Source: Trichopria drosophilae
Lineage: Eukaryota; Arthropoda; Insecta; Hymenoptera; Diapriidae
Length of the DNA stretch: 64,000 bases
Direction: 5' to 3'
Assembly: GCA_030407085.1 (NCBI GenBank)
Contig: CM059586.1
Span: 29,623,501 to 29,687,500, forward strand
How positions within the stretch are numbered: the stretch's first letter is position 1; every line of letters begins with the position of its first letter. This document shows, piece by piece, positions 14,201 to 29,200 of this stretch. The position numbers and the translations under genes are program-made. The notes below the pieces were generated by a model, which ran no database searches, was not told the DNA's origin, and was given only the letters and a program-made list of their open reading frames with translations.

Positions 14201-17200
14201 ATATCCTGAAAACTCATCCGCAGAACGAAAATTGTTAATTAAAAAATAACATTATACCTTAACTAACATTGACAGTCTGAAATAAGCAAGGAACATGTTG
14301 AATAACCTGATAAAAAGCCAATTAATAATTTAAATTGAAAATAATAAACGAGATCGGAAAATTTAATTAAAATAATGGAAAATAAAAACAACATTCCTGG
14401 ACTTTACAAAACAAGTGCATTTGTTAACGCTTTTTAGTCTAATCTTTCTAAATCTATTGTTTTCAGAATAGTTATCACCTTTACATTAAGTGCAATTGTC
14501 ATTACCAATTTAAATTAATTTGTTTGTTCATAATTAATTATTAACTTGTGATGCCAAAAAGCGTTTTCAACAAAACTTTTGGCTGAATACACTTGGAAAT
14601 TTGACCATTTTTAGTATAGTCAGTGCTCAGTAGTACAACATTTTTCTAGAATTTGTCGCAAGTGTTTTGAAAAATATTTATTTGTAAAAGGCTTAATTAC
14701 GGTCTAAAATTGAGCTAATTTTTTCAAATTAAGTCAATATTTGCGCTTAAAGTCTTACTTTTGTGTAACTTCAATTATAAAAGAAAGCTAGGAGATATTA
14801 AAAAATAGTATATATTACAATTTTCAATTGTTTAATAAAGTATATTGGAAAGTAGTACACGATTTTATTTAACTTCTTTGCCTCGTAGTACTCCAGAGTT
14901 CTTAATTCTTGCTGTGTACAATGACTACACAGAAAAAAGTGTTAAAATTGTTACCTCTCAACTTAAGCACTGTAAAAAGCTTAATTTCAGTCTAAAATTG
15001 AAGTAATTTTCTTAAGTTAAGTCAATATTTGCGCTTAAAACCTTGTTTTTAGTTTTGGAAACTTACTTTTAGTCAATATTCAGGTTCGAAATAAGAATTC
15101 TCTAACCTAGCTGTGATAAGATCGAAAAATTTTTCTTTAAGCATAAATCTCGACAAAAATTAAACTTTGATGTCTGAAACTGAGACTTTAAGCGCAAATA
15201 TTGACTTAATTTATGAAAATTAGCTCAATTTTAGACTGAAATTAAGCCTTCTACAGTGCATAATTTGAGATGTAACAATTTTAAGACTTTTTTTCTGTGT
15301 TTAGGACTACACCTGACAAACCGAAATCCTTTGTTTATTGATAATACTACCAAGTGGCTTCAAATAAATGCAAAAAATTTGTGTAAACTTATTGGCCATA
15401 TTAGTTCCACCAGTTTGAGTTTCGCAATTTTTACATTAGATTCAAGGTCAGTCAATAAGAAAGCTCTCAAACTGCACGTCTAATAATGGTTAGTTGAATT
15501 TACTAGTTGAAAAGTAGTCTGGAAAATGTTAGCCAACAAAATATGCTACTAGAACCACTAGTGAAGGACGATTTCTTTTTATTTTATTAATTTATTTGCG
15601 ACGGCAAATACTATTTACTGCAAATATTTTGAGTTTTACTACCTCTTTATTCTTTTACAAAACTATCTAAATCACGGTGGTTACTACAAGAGCCCTCCCT
15701 TAAGTTATACATTCCGAGTAAGCAAGATGGATCCCCTCCCCTTAAGTTATATTTATTTCCACGTCCATTGCCCTTTGTTCAACATGCATAAATAGTGGCA
15801 TGAAGGAACGGAAATTGGAATTGGGTAATATGGAATATAACTTAAGGAAAATGCTTAATGGGAACCTAAATAAATTTATTCGTTTGTTTTATTATGAATC
15901 TATAAAAATACTCCAAGCAATATAACCTGCATATGATGTACCTTTATGGAAGTTTTGTTCACTCAAATAATCATAAATGTTTTCACGAATATGCATTTAC
16001 GTTTTATACACTCATGAATCGTTAACTACCGGCTCTTCAAATATAAAACAAATAAACACTTTTACACCTTTACCGACAGCCAATACGATTGTTGTTGTGA
16101 TAGGTGTTACCACTTGCGCTTACTACCCGAGTAATATATCGTAAAAAGATTGCACAAGTATTTCAGATATAAAATAAACTTAAAAAATAAATTAATTAAA
16201 AATATTTCATAAATTAAATTTCAAACAATTATTTTACAATGTTTATTTAATAGCAAATAAATTTAAAAAACATATTTGTCCCGGCTTGGATTCGAACCTG
16301 AAACCTTCAACTCTCAAAGCCGGTACCTAACCAATCGGCTAACTTTGATATTATATATACTCGATACAAAATGGCAAATACTTGAAACAGAATACAATCA
16401 ACTGTTTCAACCATCTGTCATTTTGTAACCAATAAACAATGTCAAAGTTGCCCCTGTGGTTAGGTGTTCGCTTCGAGAGTCAAAGTTCCTGATGGGTTCG
16501 AATCCGAGAGAGAACAAACACGATTTTATGAAATAATTCTTTCAAATTTACAATATTAAATGTTTTTAATATATTTATTTTTTATTTTTATTTTAAATCT
16601 GAAATACTTTTCCGATACTTTTCGATCCATGAGGCATCAATTATCACTTAAAGTATCGCAGTTGCCGTTTAGCGATACTCTCGGGAGACATATTTGCCAG
16701 ACTTAATGCGAGACTATTGCGAGAGATTTTTTGTTACTCGGGTACGTTTCCGATTGGAAACTGTAGAATACTTAATAGACATTTCAATTTCATGATTGTT
16801 ACTCTTACTTAATAAATATTAAAATAGACCACTTCAGGTTTAAATGATAGTGAACTTAACTATTATACCTGGGTCATATTTAACTATCTGAGATAGTAAA
16901 AACAACTACTCATTTCATTTCGTGTACCTAAACTCAAAAGTGTTTTCAGCAGGAAAATGTACCCCTTAATAGGTTAAATTAGAAATAGACTATGGAATCG
17001 CTATTCAAGACATTTAACGTAATGCGTAAAGCAATTTATTTCCCTATTTGCGTTTCAAATACCCCACCCAAAGGAATAAAAAGACCACAAACATTCGCAT
17101 GGTGTTTGTTTACCTCATAAAACGCTAAGATTTCAGATGATCCTAAAGCGTATAGAAGGTGTACATCGGAAAATGCAAACAATCATCAAAACCCAAGTCC

Positions 17201-20200
17201 GCGGCGCATTTATGGGAAAAGCTGAAAGTGCTTTATGCGCGGCTCGTGTCGCCGGAAGAAAAACCAACAATTCCGTTTTTGGTGGCAGTACTTTACGTTT
17301 ACGAGCATGCAAAGCAGCTCTAGTAAAAGCACGTGTATCGCGGATAAAAATTCCCACACACGACTCAACCGACGCATTATTGTAGCACAATACGTCGCGG
17401 CTTTAGAATATGACCCATGGTCGGAGAGGAAAAATGGGTTTCTTGGCGTGAAATTCGTGTCCTATTGGGTCATAATCTCAACGACATAATAACACCAGGA
17501 CTTGAAGTTGCTGCACTGTAAACTTAAGTGTAACTTTCCTGCTGTTACCTAAAGCCGCAAAAGAAAGTACGAGAAATGCTGGCTATTATACTTTTTATAT
17601 TCGAGCAGGCATTAATTCACGTTTCACATTGGGTTTTAGTGGTTTATATTCGTTATTTTTTAATGGTTTCCATGAAACTTCAATTTGTTTGTGAAAAGTA
17701 TCTACGTTTATGGGTGATTTTCGTGTTTTATAAATATTTTCATCATTTTGAATCAGTTTTGCTTCACAATACTTATATTTGAAATATTAGCAGCCATGAA
17801 TCAAATTTCTGTACCTGATGACTAGATTTTTCTAAAATGATCGACGAAATGTGAAAGTGAATGTACAATTCAAATTTAATCAAGTAACAGTTGAAAAATC
17901 AATTAAATTATCGAATTTAGTATCGGATCGATTAGTTTACCAACCATTGCAACCATATCAATAGGCTAGATATATTGTCTGCGTAATAGTATGCGGAAAA
18001 TTCCAACTTCACCGCAGTGAGTATTTTTAAATATAAAAAACTGATTTCGATAATGCACTGTTTTTCTCTATTGTTTCTTTTTCATAATCTCTAACGGGAA
18101 ACAGATTAGTATTTACAGTCGTTGTCGCTACGCGGCGCCACATAGGACGCCTGAAGAGTCACGAGCGACTTCGAAATTCCACCGTTTGGTGGTGCATCAA
18201 ATGGGAATTGAATAGACACAGCAAATTTGAATCTACATTTCAATTGATTTCAAGTGTATCTCGCTCAAAATAGACTAGTATTCCAAACTTTGACTTATTA
18301 AACTCGTAAGTTAACCTGAAGGGAGCGACAAGTTGAAAATAATAAAGTTGTTGATGTTATAAATGTTATTAAATTCTGTTCTTAGTCCACTGGAACAAAT
18401 GTATTTTACATACAAAACACTCAATGACAAATTTTTATTTCAATATACAGTAGTCCCTCGGTTATTCTAATTTTTCGAGACAGGTATGATGGCGGCCTTC
18501 CTCGGTTATCCTAATTTTCCCCTTACCCCCACTACTCAGATTTGCCCTTTCACTTTTTCTCTTTCTCGCTTTCATGGCGCATGCGCATTATGACTATTAT
18601 GTACCGTTGTATGAATGTGTACATCCATACACATGTAACATGGTAGGCGTGGTGGGGAGAACGAATGAAGGGGAAAATTAGAATAGGCGAAGCGAAAAAA
18701 TTAGAATAAGTGAAGAAGTTAGAATAAGTGAAATTAGAATAACCGAGGGACTGTATATTCGAGGCACAAGTGTATTAAAATACAAAGATTGGACGTATGG
18801 TTTGTTTACATTTTTGAACGAGTAATTCCATTTGGGATTCGAAAATATCGGCGTCGAGTTTGCGAAAGTCCTGGATTCTCGGAACGTTGAACATTGACAA
18901 CCACGCCGCATAAAAATAAACATTACTCTAATAAATTACTAAAATTATTTTTTATTTTATCAAAAATTTGTAATTTTGATTATCCAAATAGTACAACTTG
19001 TTCAGGAATTTTCGATAGTTCGCAGAATTCTTTACTCTTATGTATAGAAAATAAAAAACTTTTTCAAAAATAGTAATCCGGGCTTTGGGCGAATCGGACG
19101 AAACAAATGGACTTTATCCAAGATCAAAATAAAACAACTATTCTTTCGTTAAAAACAAAACATTACAGGCCTCGTATAATATTCTTTTACTCATCCGCGT
19201 CGTTGCGTATGTTAGGTAGAATCCCCTGAGTAAATTATAGTTGATCCCTTTAAAAAAAATGAAGCTCTACCGCCATATTTTTTCAAGTACGCGGATTACA
19301 GGCCAGTACTGGAACAGAATGAGGGTAAAAAAGGACAGTCGAGACAATTTCGAAGCGAGTGTCTTATCTGCACTGCCGTTTCCGGCTTATATTTACGCTT
19401 TCGCGAATGTTTATTCCAACGAGGATTTTAGGTGTGTCGCCCTCTACCCCGAGGATACGACAAAAGAGCGTGAGGGGGAGGGGGCAAAATAAACAATACT
19501 AACAAGTGCGGCGCTGCCTCGGGGGTTTTGAAGACTCTCCAGAATTTTCTGACCAGCTTAACTTATCACCGACTGTTGACAATAATCCTAGCATGACACT
19601 TGTCACTTTTCTTATTTGTAAATCGAGAAACTTTATTTGTTTGCAATTAAATAATTTTTTTTACAGCAGCTTTGATTTTGTGTATCTACAATATGATGTT
19701 TGTTTAATATTTTTAAACTCTTGGATAATCGGAGACACGACATTCTAAAATACAAGTTTTATATATGTGTACAACTAAAAAAGTAGATATATACACAAAA
19801 AATATGCATTAATAACGTTAATTAATAAGATTTTTTGTTGAGAAGCTATGTCATAAATAATGTTGTACAAAGAATCGGAATTCGATATCAGGAAGCCCGG
19901 GATTTTGAGATATTTGAGGTTATGTACTCGAAGTATCTTGAAATATTTTTTGTATCTTTGAGGTTAAATAAAGGATGTAAAATTTGGTTTAGTTTTTTTA
20001 CAATTAGCATCATCTATGCTCTTTTCACCCTTCAACATTGACTATTTATGTAATACAATTTTTTTTTAATTTACGCCCATTTCAAATGAAGTGTCCCAAG
20101 TATAATAGGAGTATTCGATCGTATTAGACCTTTTTTTGAAGAATAAAGGTTTGAACTTAATAATTTCTCCTAAAAATATATATTTGTCTGTTGTTTCGCT

Positions 20201-23200
20201 GAGAACAAACATGAACTCAGAATCTTTATGTTTTGTTGTGCGATCAAAATAAGCAGAAAATGTCAACATTTAAGTTGCTCGTAACTTGTAAGTAATCGAC
20301 TAATAACTCATTTTGAGCAGTAAGAGTAATACTAAATGTATTATTAATTAATTATGAACTAATTGCTATTTTTAAATACTTTTAAATTACTATTTTTCCT
20401 GAGAATTCATGAAGTTACTTACTGACTTTTTTATACGACCATCAATGATACACAGAAAAAAAAGTCTTAAAATTGTTACATCTCAAATTAAGCACTGTTA
20501 AAGGCTTAATTTCAGTTTAAAATTGAGCTAATTTTCTTAAATTAAACAAATCTTTGCGCTTAAAATCTTGTTTTTAGTTTTGGAAACTTACTTTTAGTCA
20601 ATATTCAGGTTCGAAATAAGAATTCTCTAACTTAAGATGGAAAAATTTCTCTGTAAGCATACATCTCGACTAAAATTAAACTTTGCTGTTTGAAAGTAAG
20701 ACTTTAAACGCAAATATTGACTTAATTTAAGAAAATCAGGTCAATTTTAGACTGAAATTGACCCTTTTACAGTGCTTAATTTGAGATGTAACAATTTTAA
20801 GACTTTTTTTTGTGTACCTTTTCGTGGACATATAGCTCTTTTAATTATCATACATATCGTCATTGATGTTTAAACAGTCATGTCTTCTTTTAGTCCCCAT
20901 CATAACTTATATTAAATAAACTGATCTCTTAACATTTATTTTACTTATTTCTAAACATCTACATTAATACCTTTAAAACACATATTATATCTACCAATAA
21001 ATATGTTTAATAATTTTAATCTAGACAATATTTCTACTAAAAATTAGTATAAAACCAAAATATTCTTACCATCTCTCCTTTGCCTCCTCCATGGCAGAGT
21101 ACCGTGGATGCTTTCGACGTCAGAGATGTCGCTACCAAGCAACTGCCGAAGTTCAGCATCCGCCCGATCTTCTTTCGTGCGGAATTTGCCGACCTGAAAG
21201 AGCAAACATTTTTTTTTAAATAAAACATCATTATAGGAAATAATCACCTTCTGATTACAGGCATATTATCATCAGAAAAGATTTCAGAATAGGAAACTAA
21301 CCTCGGTAATCATTTTGCCTCTGGTCTTATTCCTCTCTCTATGATTAGCCTTTTTCTCCAGCTGCTGAATAACTCGTTCTCGCGTTGTTCGATACTCGAG
21401 GGAAAATTCGGACACGATTCGACAGAACTCGTTGGGTTTGGTGTCCTGCACCCGATGCAACGGGATTCCCAGCCACAGTACGAATTTGTGAAAACGATTT
21501 ATTATGCGCCTGTGCACTATACACAGGACGATTATCCTCTCAGCGCAGTCAGCCAAGAAATCAGACATTCTGCAATTGAAAAAAGCGGAGAACTTGAGTC
21601 TTGAAATTGTCTGAATTTCTCTTTTTTCAACTCAACTTTCCAAATATTTTATTATTGTATCATTTTTATGCTGACTCTAATGATTCTTTCTACCGACTTC
21701 AATAAGCAATAAGTATCTGCAGGACAAACTTATAATGGCGATTGAAATAAGGTATCTTTAAGAATTTAAGTGCAATTTATTATACATCCTAAAGTTATTC
21801 ATAATTTCTAGACAAATTGGTCGATTATAAGAATGAGAGAACAGAACAGAACACCTACTAAAAATGCAGTGAACCTGTTTGTAGAAGACAGTATTTCCAA
21901 AAAAAAAGTGATTGAAGGCTGTCGTATAGCAAAAGTCAGTCCCCAAGAAATTAGTTATCTTTATTAGATAACCTAGATTAGATTATCTAATTAGACTCTA
22001 GTTGCCTCGATTCACCCCTAATCTCTCAGTCGTATTAATTTTTTTATCAACAAAAAAGTAGTTAATATGCAGCGAGTGATTTGAACGTGAAATATAATAT
22101 ATTACGTAAAATGGACTTTTTGTTTTTAAGGTTATTAATAGAAAAGGTTTTTAAAAAAGGTTGTTAAGAAACTCTAAACAGATTTTGTCAATTGTCTCAG
22201 TTAAACATAAATTCTACAAGTTTACTTCTCTTTTAGTTCATGTTTTTTAATCTTTGTTCGTATTTAATTTAATATTTTGCCAAATCAAAAGATAAGTACG
22301 TTTTTCATGAATGACATTAAAAAATAATAGTTTTCTCCAGGCAAAAGTGGATATTCTTGGTAGAAAAAGTAGTTGCTTTGTAGTAAGTTTAAATAGACGA
22401 CGTTGTTTTACTTTTTATAGTTGGGGAAGACAATTATTTTTTCCGTGTAGGTATTAATGATATTAGGAACTTTATATTAATTCATAATTTATCATACAGT
22501 AGCTATTTTTACAATAAGATGACATTCAATACATTTTAGAGAATGTCATATAACATATGATTAACCACGACAGTAACAGAACTGGTATTCATTTTACGGT
22601 TAATTAATCTATAACGCCATCATTGTTGAGTCAACTACCTCTCGTTAATTTAACGACACGATGTTCTACTACAGCATTAACCCAACGAATTTCCCTGAGT
22701 GTCGTAATTCTTACTACATTTTTTTGTAAATCAATTTCTAGTAATACAGTGGCAATTTATTGAAAATCAGTTAAAACTTCAGCGTTTAAAATTGAGAAAG
22801 TATTTAGATTAATCATAGATAACATAACTTAACGAAACTGTTATCAGAATATGAATAATTACACAAAATATAATAATAAAACAATAAACCAAAAATCGGA
22901 AAACTTTTCAAACTACAAAGACGTGACAAAAATCAGAAAAGTTCGAAGACATAAAAAGGAGCTGCTTCAATCTCATCAAACCGATTTAAAGGCTTCCATT
23001 AAACTTAAGCAATTACTCCCACAACGAGGCAATAAATTCCCGCTAGTGCCTTTTTTTTACCTGAGTCGCGAAACCGCAATTTTATTTACTTCGGGCAAAA
23101 AAGTTGAATATGCTGGAAGGGAACGGCAAAAGAGGGGACCTACGGCGACGAGTTACGAAAGGGGTATCGAAAAGGCAAGAAGGCAGTAAATGACAGGTAA

Positions 23201-26200
23201 AAAAGACGAGGCGACACCGCTTGTAATTAATGGTTAATTGTTTGGGTGTCGGCCAACTCCCGTGAGAAAGTCCCCGAATTGCCGTCGATAACCATTTGCC
23301 GACAACTTCCGGATTATTCGCAAATTGGATCGCGATAAACGACATTCACCCCAAGCGAAAAGTACTCGTAAAATGTACTGGGATGAGGTTTTAGTTCTTT
23401 CCCCCTAGTAAATTAATTTTTAAATTTCATCCCTATGAATTAAATACTAGCGTGAATTCTTGAGAAGAGGATATTGACTGTTGAACATTTTTAACAGATT
23501 TTTTTAAATGTAACTAAAGTTTTTCAATTGGAAATTAATCAGGCCACCTTTTTAATTGTTATATTCTGCCATTTATGTTTATTTCTTTTATATTAAATGT
23601 ATATTTAGATATCAATATTTCCATAATTTATTTTTTAGATATGATTATTAGGTTGACATTTTTCTGCCTTGGTTCATTATTCAAAGAATAAAAGACACAC
23701 GCGATAAAAACATTCTAGGCTATAATATATGCACGCAACCTAACTACACTGAATTGCCGGAGAAAATGTACGTGTAAAGTCCTACGTAAAGACCTATGCT
23801 TAAGTCCTATACAGTACAATAGTTTCCATGTACAATTTCTTGTGGACGCAAAGCGAAGAGTTAAAAACATCACAGACGCCCCTGGCGGCGAAAAGCCAAA
23901 CTACGCCAGGACCTGCGTAACAATTGTTCTCTTACAACTTAGTAATTGTAAGGAACATTTCATGAAAGTTTAGTAATTTTATAAAAACGTTATGTAATAT
24001 TTTTGTCTGTACTACTGCTATGTAAATTTTGTTACGTTGATAACATGTTGTTGTCAGAATTTTTCAAACATTTTTAATAAATATAATGACGAAAGCGATT
24101 TATTCCATATTGGGGTTGAATTCCGTATCGATTTGTGCTGTGATTACGAATATTAGAGTGAAAATTGTTATTCCACTTGGTCAGTACTGACAAGAAAACG
24201 TATTTAGGCGTTTTTGTGTCATTTAATTTAAAAATACAAATTATTAAAAAATATTATTGAAAACAAATGCAAAATATGTAGTCCACTACAAAAATTATAT
24301 TTTTATATATATATATACTTTTTTAAGGTACGATCGATAATACCGTAGCTCATGCCATGCCGATTGTCCTCTTCATTTTTGTTGTTAATTTGAAATAATG
24401 TATATAAGGAAGTTTTTAGAGAATTCCTTGATCTAACCAGTATTTTTCAAAATAAATGGAAAAACTATTAAAAAGTCATCTTTTTGCTTAGACTTGAAGA
24501 TATTGATACTGATAGAAATTGAACATCAATTTTCATTTTATCATTCAAAATTGGCGCCCAAAATTTTGTACGCATACGTAATACTAACAAAATTGGTGAC
24601 CTTGCTTACTACGGAAACTTGTGTCACTATTTTTTGAGGCAAGTTAGGATGGAATTAACTAATCCGCACGATGTCGCCACTTCGCCACCCTACTCTATGC
24701 TAATCTATTCCACTCACTTCGGTGAAGCTCTATTCCCTTTATACTCTTTCGTGCATTTCTCATGTCATTTAAAAAAAATCTACAAAAAAAAGCTTGAATG
24801 GTAGAAACACAACGCAAACCATTCATGTTTAAAAGAAAGGGAGAATGGAAGGGGAAAATAGTACCGAGAAGTGCAACTAGAAGCGCCCTTATGCAGTTTA
24901 GTTCGTAGTCTTCAAGGAAATAACAACGAAAAATTGGTCAGTATCACTCCCGTGCTTAGGATCAAAAGCGGAAACTTAGGACAAAAGTTCCCTTTGTGAT
25001 GTGCACAAGAAATAAGAAAAGTATTTTTCGAAACTTAATCACAAAAATATAATTACAACATCTAAAGTAGCAGGAATACTCCTAAAAACAAATAGCAAAC
25101 ACACACACTATGCAAGTTTCTAGAAATCAACCCCTTGGGGGTAAAATAGAGGGAGGAGAATATAAATGAAGTCCTGATTGACAGACTCACTCACTGAATT
25201 ATCAACGCCCAGTACACGCCCTTGGACCTAGGGAGTTAAAATTTGCACACAGGTTGCATTTGTGATGTACGTAAAGAACAAAAAAAAGATTTCAACCTGT
25301 AACCTTCAAATCCTACTCTGAACCTCTTTCAAATGGTTAAGTTAAAAACAAATATGTAAATGAGGAGTAAAAACACCTAAAAAAACAAAGCAGACATTCC
25401 AATAAAATAATAGACATTTTTTCCCAAAATTGGACATAAAGGAAGTAAATATGAATGTTGCTTTAAAATTGCCTTACTTTGATAAATACTAAACTATTTT
25501 ATAGGTCGTTAAGAGCTGTCGAGGACTGGGAGCTTAACGCCAAACTTCCAACATTTATTCCAACAGAACCATTCGTCGGATGATTTCGGATCTTTTTGTA
25601 TTGAATTCATAACACTTCTAAATTTGCAATGAAAACAAAAAATAAAAATCACATTTTATCGCGCCCAACTACACGAAAAAAATAGTCCGTTAAAAATTCT
25701 CGAAATACTGAAAATACTGAAAATGTAATAAACGTAGTATATGAAATAAAAGACCAAATAAATTCACATGTTTCCTCACTTTCTCTTTTAAACTGGTTCA
25801 ATGGTTTTCAGAATTATTTTTCAAATATTATAAAAACTATTCTTGAAAAATTATGAAATATTTACGAACGTGAATTACTCCTGATATCTCTTTGAAATTT
25901 CTCATAACCTTAAATTTGGAACTTGTTCGGGAATTACCACAGTACTATTTTTTAAACGTGTAACTTTTTTATTATTTAAAAAGAAGATTTATCTTGTAAC
26001 ATCACTGAAAATGAAAGCAAAATCTAAACTGTTATCACTTTACAAAAATTTAACAACCTCAATAATTTCCGGGCTATAATTAATTTAAAAAGACCTAAAT
26101 TTTCGACATCGTATTTATGAAAATATGGACAGTATACGTTCATTTTTGGAATTCATCGTATCCTATTCTATCGAATGAGATGTGCAAGGTTATAGTGCTA

Positions 26201-29200
26201 ATTATTATTATAAATCAGCGAACGTTAAATCTTGTAAAAATATGAAATATTTAACGATTAAATATTACTTACTTGACTTTCATCATAATTGAGCCATCAT
26301 GTTTTGCAATAAGCTTCAGATGATCCCAAGATGCCTTGCAGTCGTTCTCGAGCTTTCCGATGTTCGCTGCTAACTCATCGAAGTCGATTTTTGAGGCTCT
26401 TGTTATAGCTCCGATCTTCATAAATTATGAAATCAATTTTTAACTTATCGATAATTACAACTAAACTTTGTATTTAAAAACTCAAACATAGCTTCTCATT
26501 TTTTTTTTAAATTATAAAATTTGGTATCTGCAAGTGGCACAGATCGATAATTACGAATTTCACATCAGAACCTTTATGTAGTGACCATGTAGCCTGAATG
26601 AATAAACTTGAATATCATCAGCAATTGTATATTGAAAAAATGATCATTCAAATGTGTCACTAGTATTTATATTCTAGCAACCTCTAAATAATTAACATGA
26701 AGACATTGAAAACTTACTAAAATTATACACAGTTTTTCATTGCTGCAATTATAATATTAATTTTGATTTACCTTACAAAATATATATAATTTTACAATAG
26801 CAAATTGTTTTTTCATTTTGACAATAATATTTCTAATGTTAATTAAATGATTTTTGTTCCTGAAGAATTTAAATATGGCCTATTACTCTAAGGTAGTTAG
26901 CCAACAAATCTACATTCACTGTATTTTGGTTTCTTCTTTTTTGCAAATGTATTTACCGCATAAAACGTTTTTGATTTAATAAATCAAATATTTTCGAATG
27001 GTCTTAAGGAACATCATAAACGATTTAAATAACAAAAATTACATATATAAAAATCGTTATCATCGAACTAATTGCCTTAATTTGACGACCCTTAAGCTGG
27101 TCACCTTATTGATATGTGAATGCAAAAGCGCCAACCCGCGGTAAAAATAGACATTGTTTAAACGGAAAGAAAACCACAACAATACGTATAAAACGCAAAT
27201 TATTTACTACATCACTTCTCTGAAATGTTTCTTTCGATAAATAGTGATGAAAATGTCCATATTCACTGCGTTTTGATGCCTACCACCCACACGGGAAAAA
27301 TAGGTAGTTCGATTTACTACTTGCCTAGTAAAATACGGACCAGACATCTTTCATAGTTGTTCTTACTATTTAGGTAGTAATGCCAATCATTTAAGTGGTG
27401 ACGCCAACTACTAAACATGTCTGGTCAGCATTTGACTACTCAAGTAATAAGCCCAACTACCTACTTTTTTTCCGTGCATTATCTCTTTGCAACCAAATTT
27501 TACCAATAATAAAAACAGTTACTTTCAGCTTATTAACAAAATAAATACAAGAGCAGAAAAAAATGAAACATCTGAAGTCATTACGGGTATTCTGTAAAAG
27601 TTACAAATAAAAGCTCACCTCCGAGTACAAATCCGTGGAGTCTGGGAACTTTTCCATTACCATGTGACAAAGATGATGGAGCAAAGAGTGCTTGTGCACG
27701 GTATCTTTCACCTCCGGTACTTTCGCCAGGTATTCCAACTGAAACCCCTTCACCTGGAACGCGATGCAGGAGGAAAATGAAATTGCCCGAGAGAATGTTC
27801 TTCGACGAATTTCCAACAAAGCAATTCCGAAATGCGAAACGACACCTCTCTTTTATAGGATTTTCGCGATATATGCCCCTATCTTAGAAGAATTGAGATC
27901 AATTCGTCTCGACGCGCGGTATCCTTAGAAATTTTAATGCATCATCGCCGAACTTGCAATTGAATTTATAAATAAAATGGACAAAATCTCTTCAATTACT
28001 TGAAATTATTTGAAATTGCACTAATTGTGGTCTTTTTTCTAATTATTTTCTTTTTATTGATTTTTGTATAAACCTATGCATTCGTCTTTATTAAAAAATA
28101 AATTGCAACTATAATTGCATAATAAAAATATTAAATAAGGTCGACGTAAAATAAAAAAGAACATAGAAATAAAGTAAAGTATTGATCCCTGACTTCTGAC
28201 AGTAGAAATAATTATGTATAAAAAGGAACCAATTCAGCAGATGTGTGCCTTCACGAGGTGCGAGTCGAAAACTCGAGAAATCAAAAAACCGACAACCGAA
28301 AAGCCGATAGTAAAAAAATACGACTTCAACAAATGATTGCCCTCTTGTCGATGTGCCTAATTTTTATGTGTCGGCTTTTTGGCTGTCGACTTTTCGATTG
28401 TCGGCTTTTCGATTGTCGGTTTTTTAACTGTCCGTTTGTTGACTTGTCGGCTTTTTTATTTGTCGGTTTTTCGACCCACATCCCTTTCACGACTCTAAAA
28501 ATATCGCGAAGATGTGCGCAGATATCTTTATTATTTAAAATATGCTTTAAACGAGGAATAAAATAATGGGATATGAAAGTATTTTAGGATATAGATTCCA
28601 AAACAATTCTTTGTTTAGGTTGGGATCTGTTTAAGTTTAAGGTGGAAAGTTAATAAGCATCATAATAAGGATGGAGAGTGATAATGGATTGAAAGCAGAA
28701 ATGTTTCTTATGTTAATAACTCAATTTTTAAAAATATTAGTGTGGCCAGTTTGACAACATTGTACAATACAGAACTAGTTATGACTTTTTCTTATAACGT
28801 TATGACATTACGCTGAGTTTCGTAAAATTTCAACGCCCCTTTTTTAGTGAACGATTACAAGCATCTGGAAACTGATAGAAACAAAAATAAAATTAAATTA
28901 ATAATGCAAAATTAATATTTTCCACCCCTCGGCAAATAGCATATATTATTTACAATCACTCTTTTATAAGCAATGTCATTCACGATACGATCAGTAGAAT
29001 TGCTTCAAAGTTTTCGTTTGATTGCCGTATTTCGATAAAAGAGGCGAGTAATCGACCCGAAACGTATTAAACGGATATATATCATTTAGCTGCCTTTCAG
29101 CTACCTACCTCATTTCCGTTGAGGAATATCCCGATTGACAAGAGCGTACTCAGAATTCCACGGAAGGTTTTATTCACTCTCAGAGTCTCCATGCCTTGCT

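Larger units (their letters stand above)
16124..16744. repeat. foldback element with a tRNA-like module in each arm
   Basis: Terminal inverted repeats TACCCGAGTAA (16124-16134) and TTACTCGGGTA (16734-16744). Moving inward, both arms share AAGTATTTCAGAT-TAAAATAAA, AAATATTTCATAAA and then an inverted tRNA-like module. It is about 620 bp with no open frame. The arms have diverged, so it is not recent. Confidence 0.7.
13622..21069 (-). other. Fhos intron, repeat-rich
   Basis: A 7.4-kb intron containing two related palindromic MITEs (14928-15299, 20451-20814), the tRNA-like foldback (16124-16744), a pogo-like MITE (18448-18753) and GC-richer patches at 17130-17480 and 19080-19510. No exon supported; short frames in the patches have no recognisable protein features. 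Confidence 0.6.

Noticed and set aside
16280..16510. Two functional tRNA genes
   Set aside because: Only the box A/B parts look tRNA-like; acceptor stems do not pair and both lie within a decayed foldback.
22851..23189. 112-codon plus-strand frame
   Set aside because: Low-complexity Lys/Asn start, then a GC-richer patch read by chance; no homology or splice signals.
28243..28566. Cys/Leu/Phe-rich 107-codon frame
   Set aside because: Read through the GTCGG foldback repeat; the repeated LFDCRLF text is the repeat unit translated.
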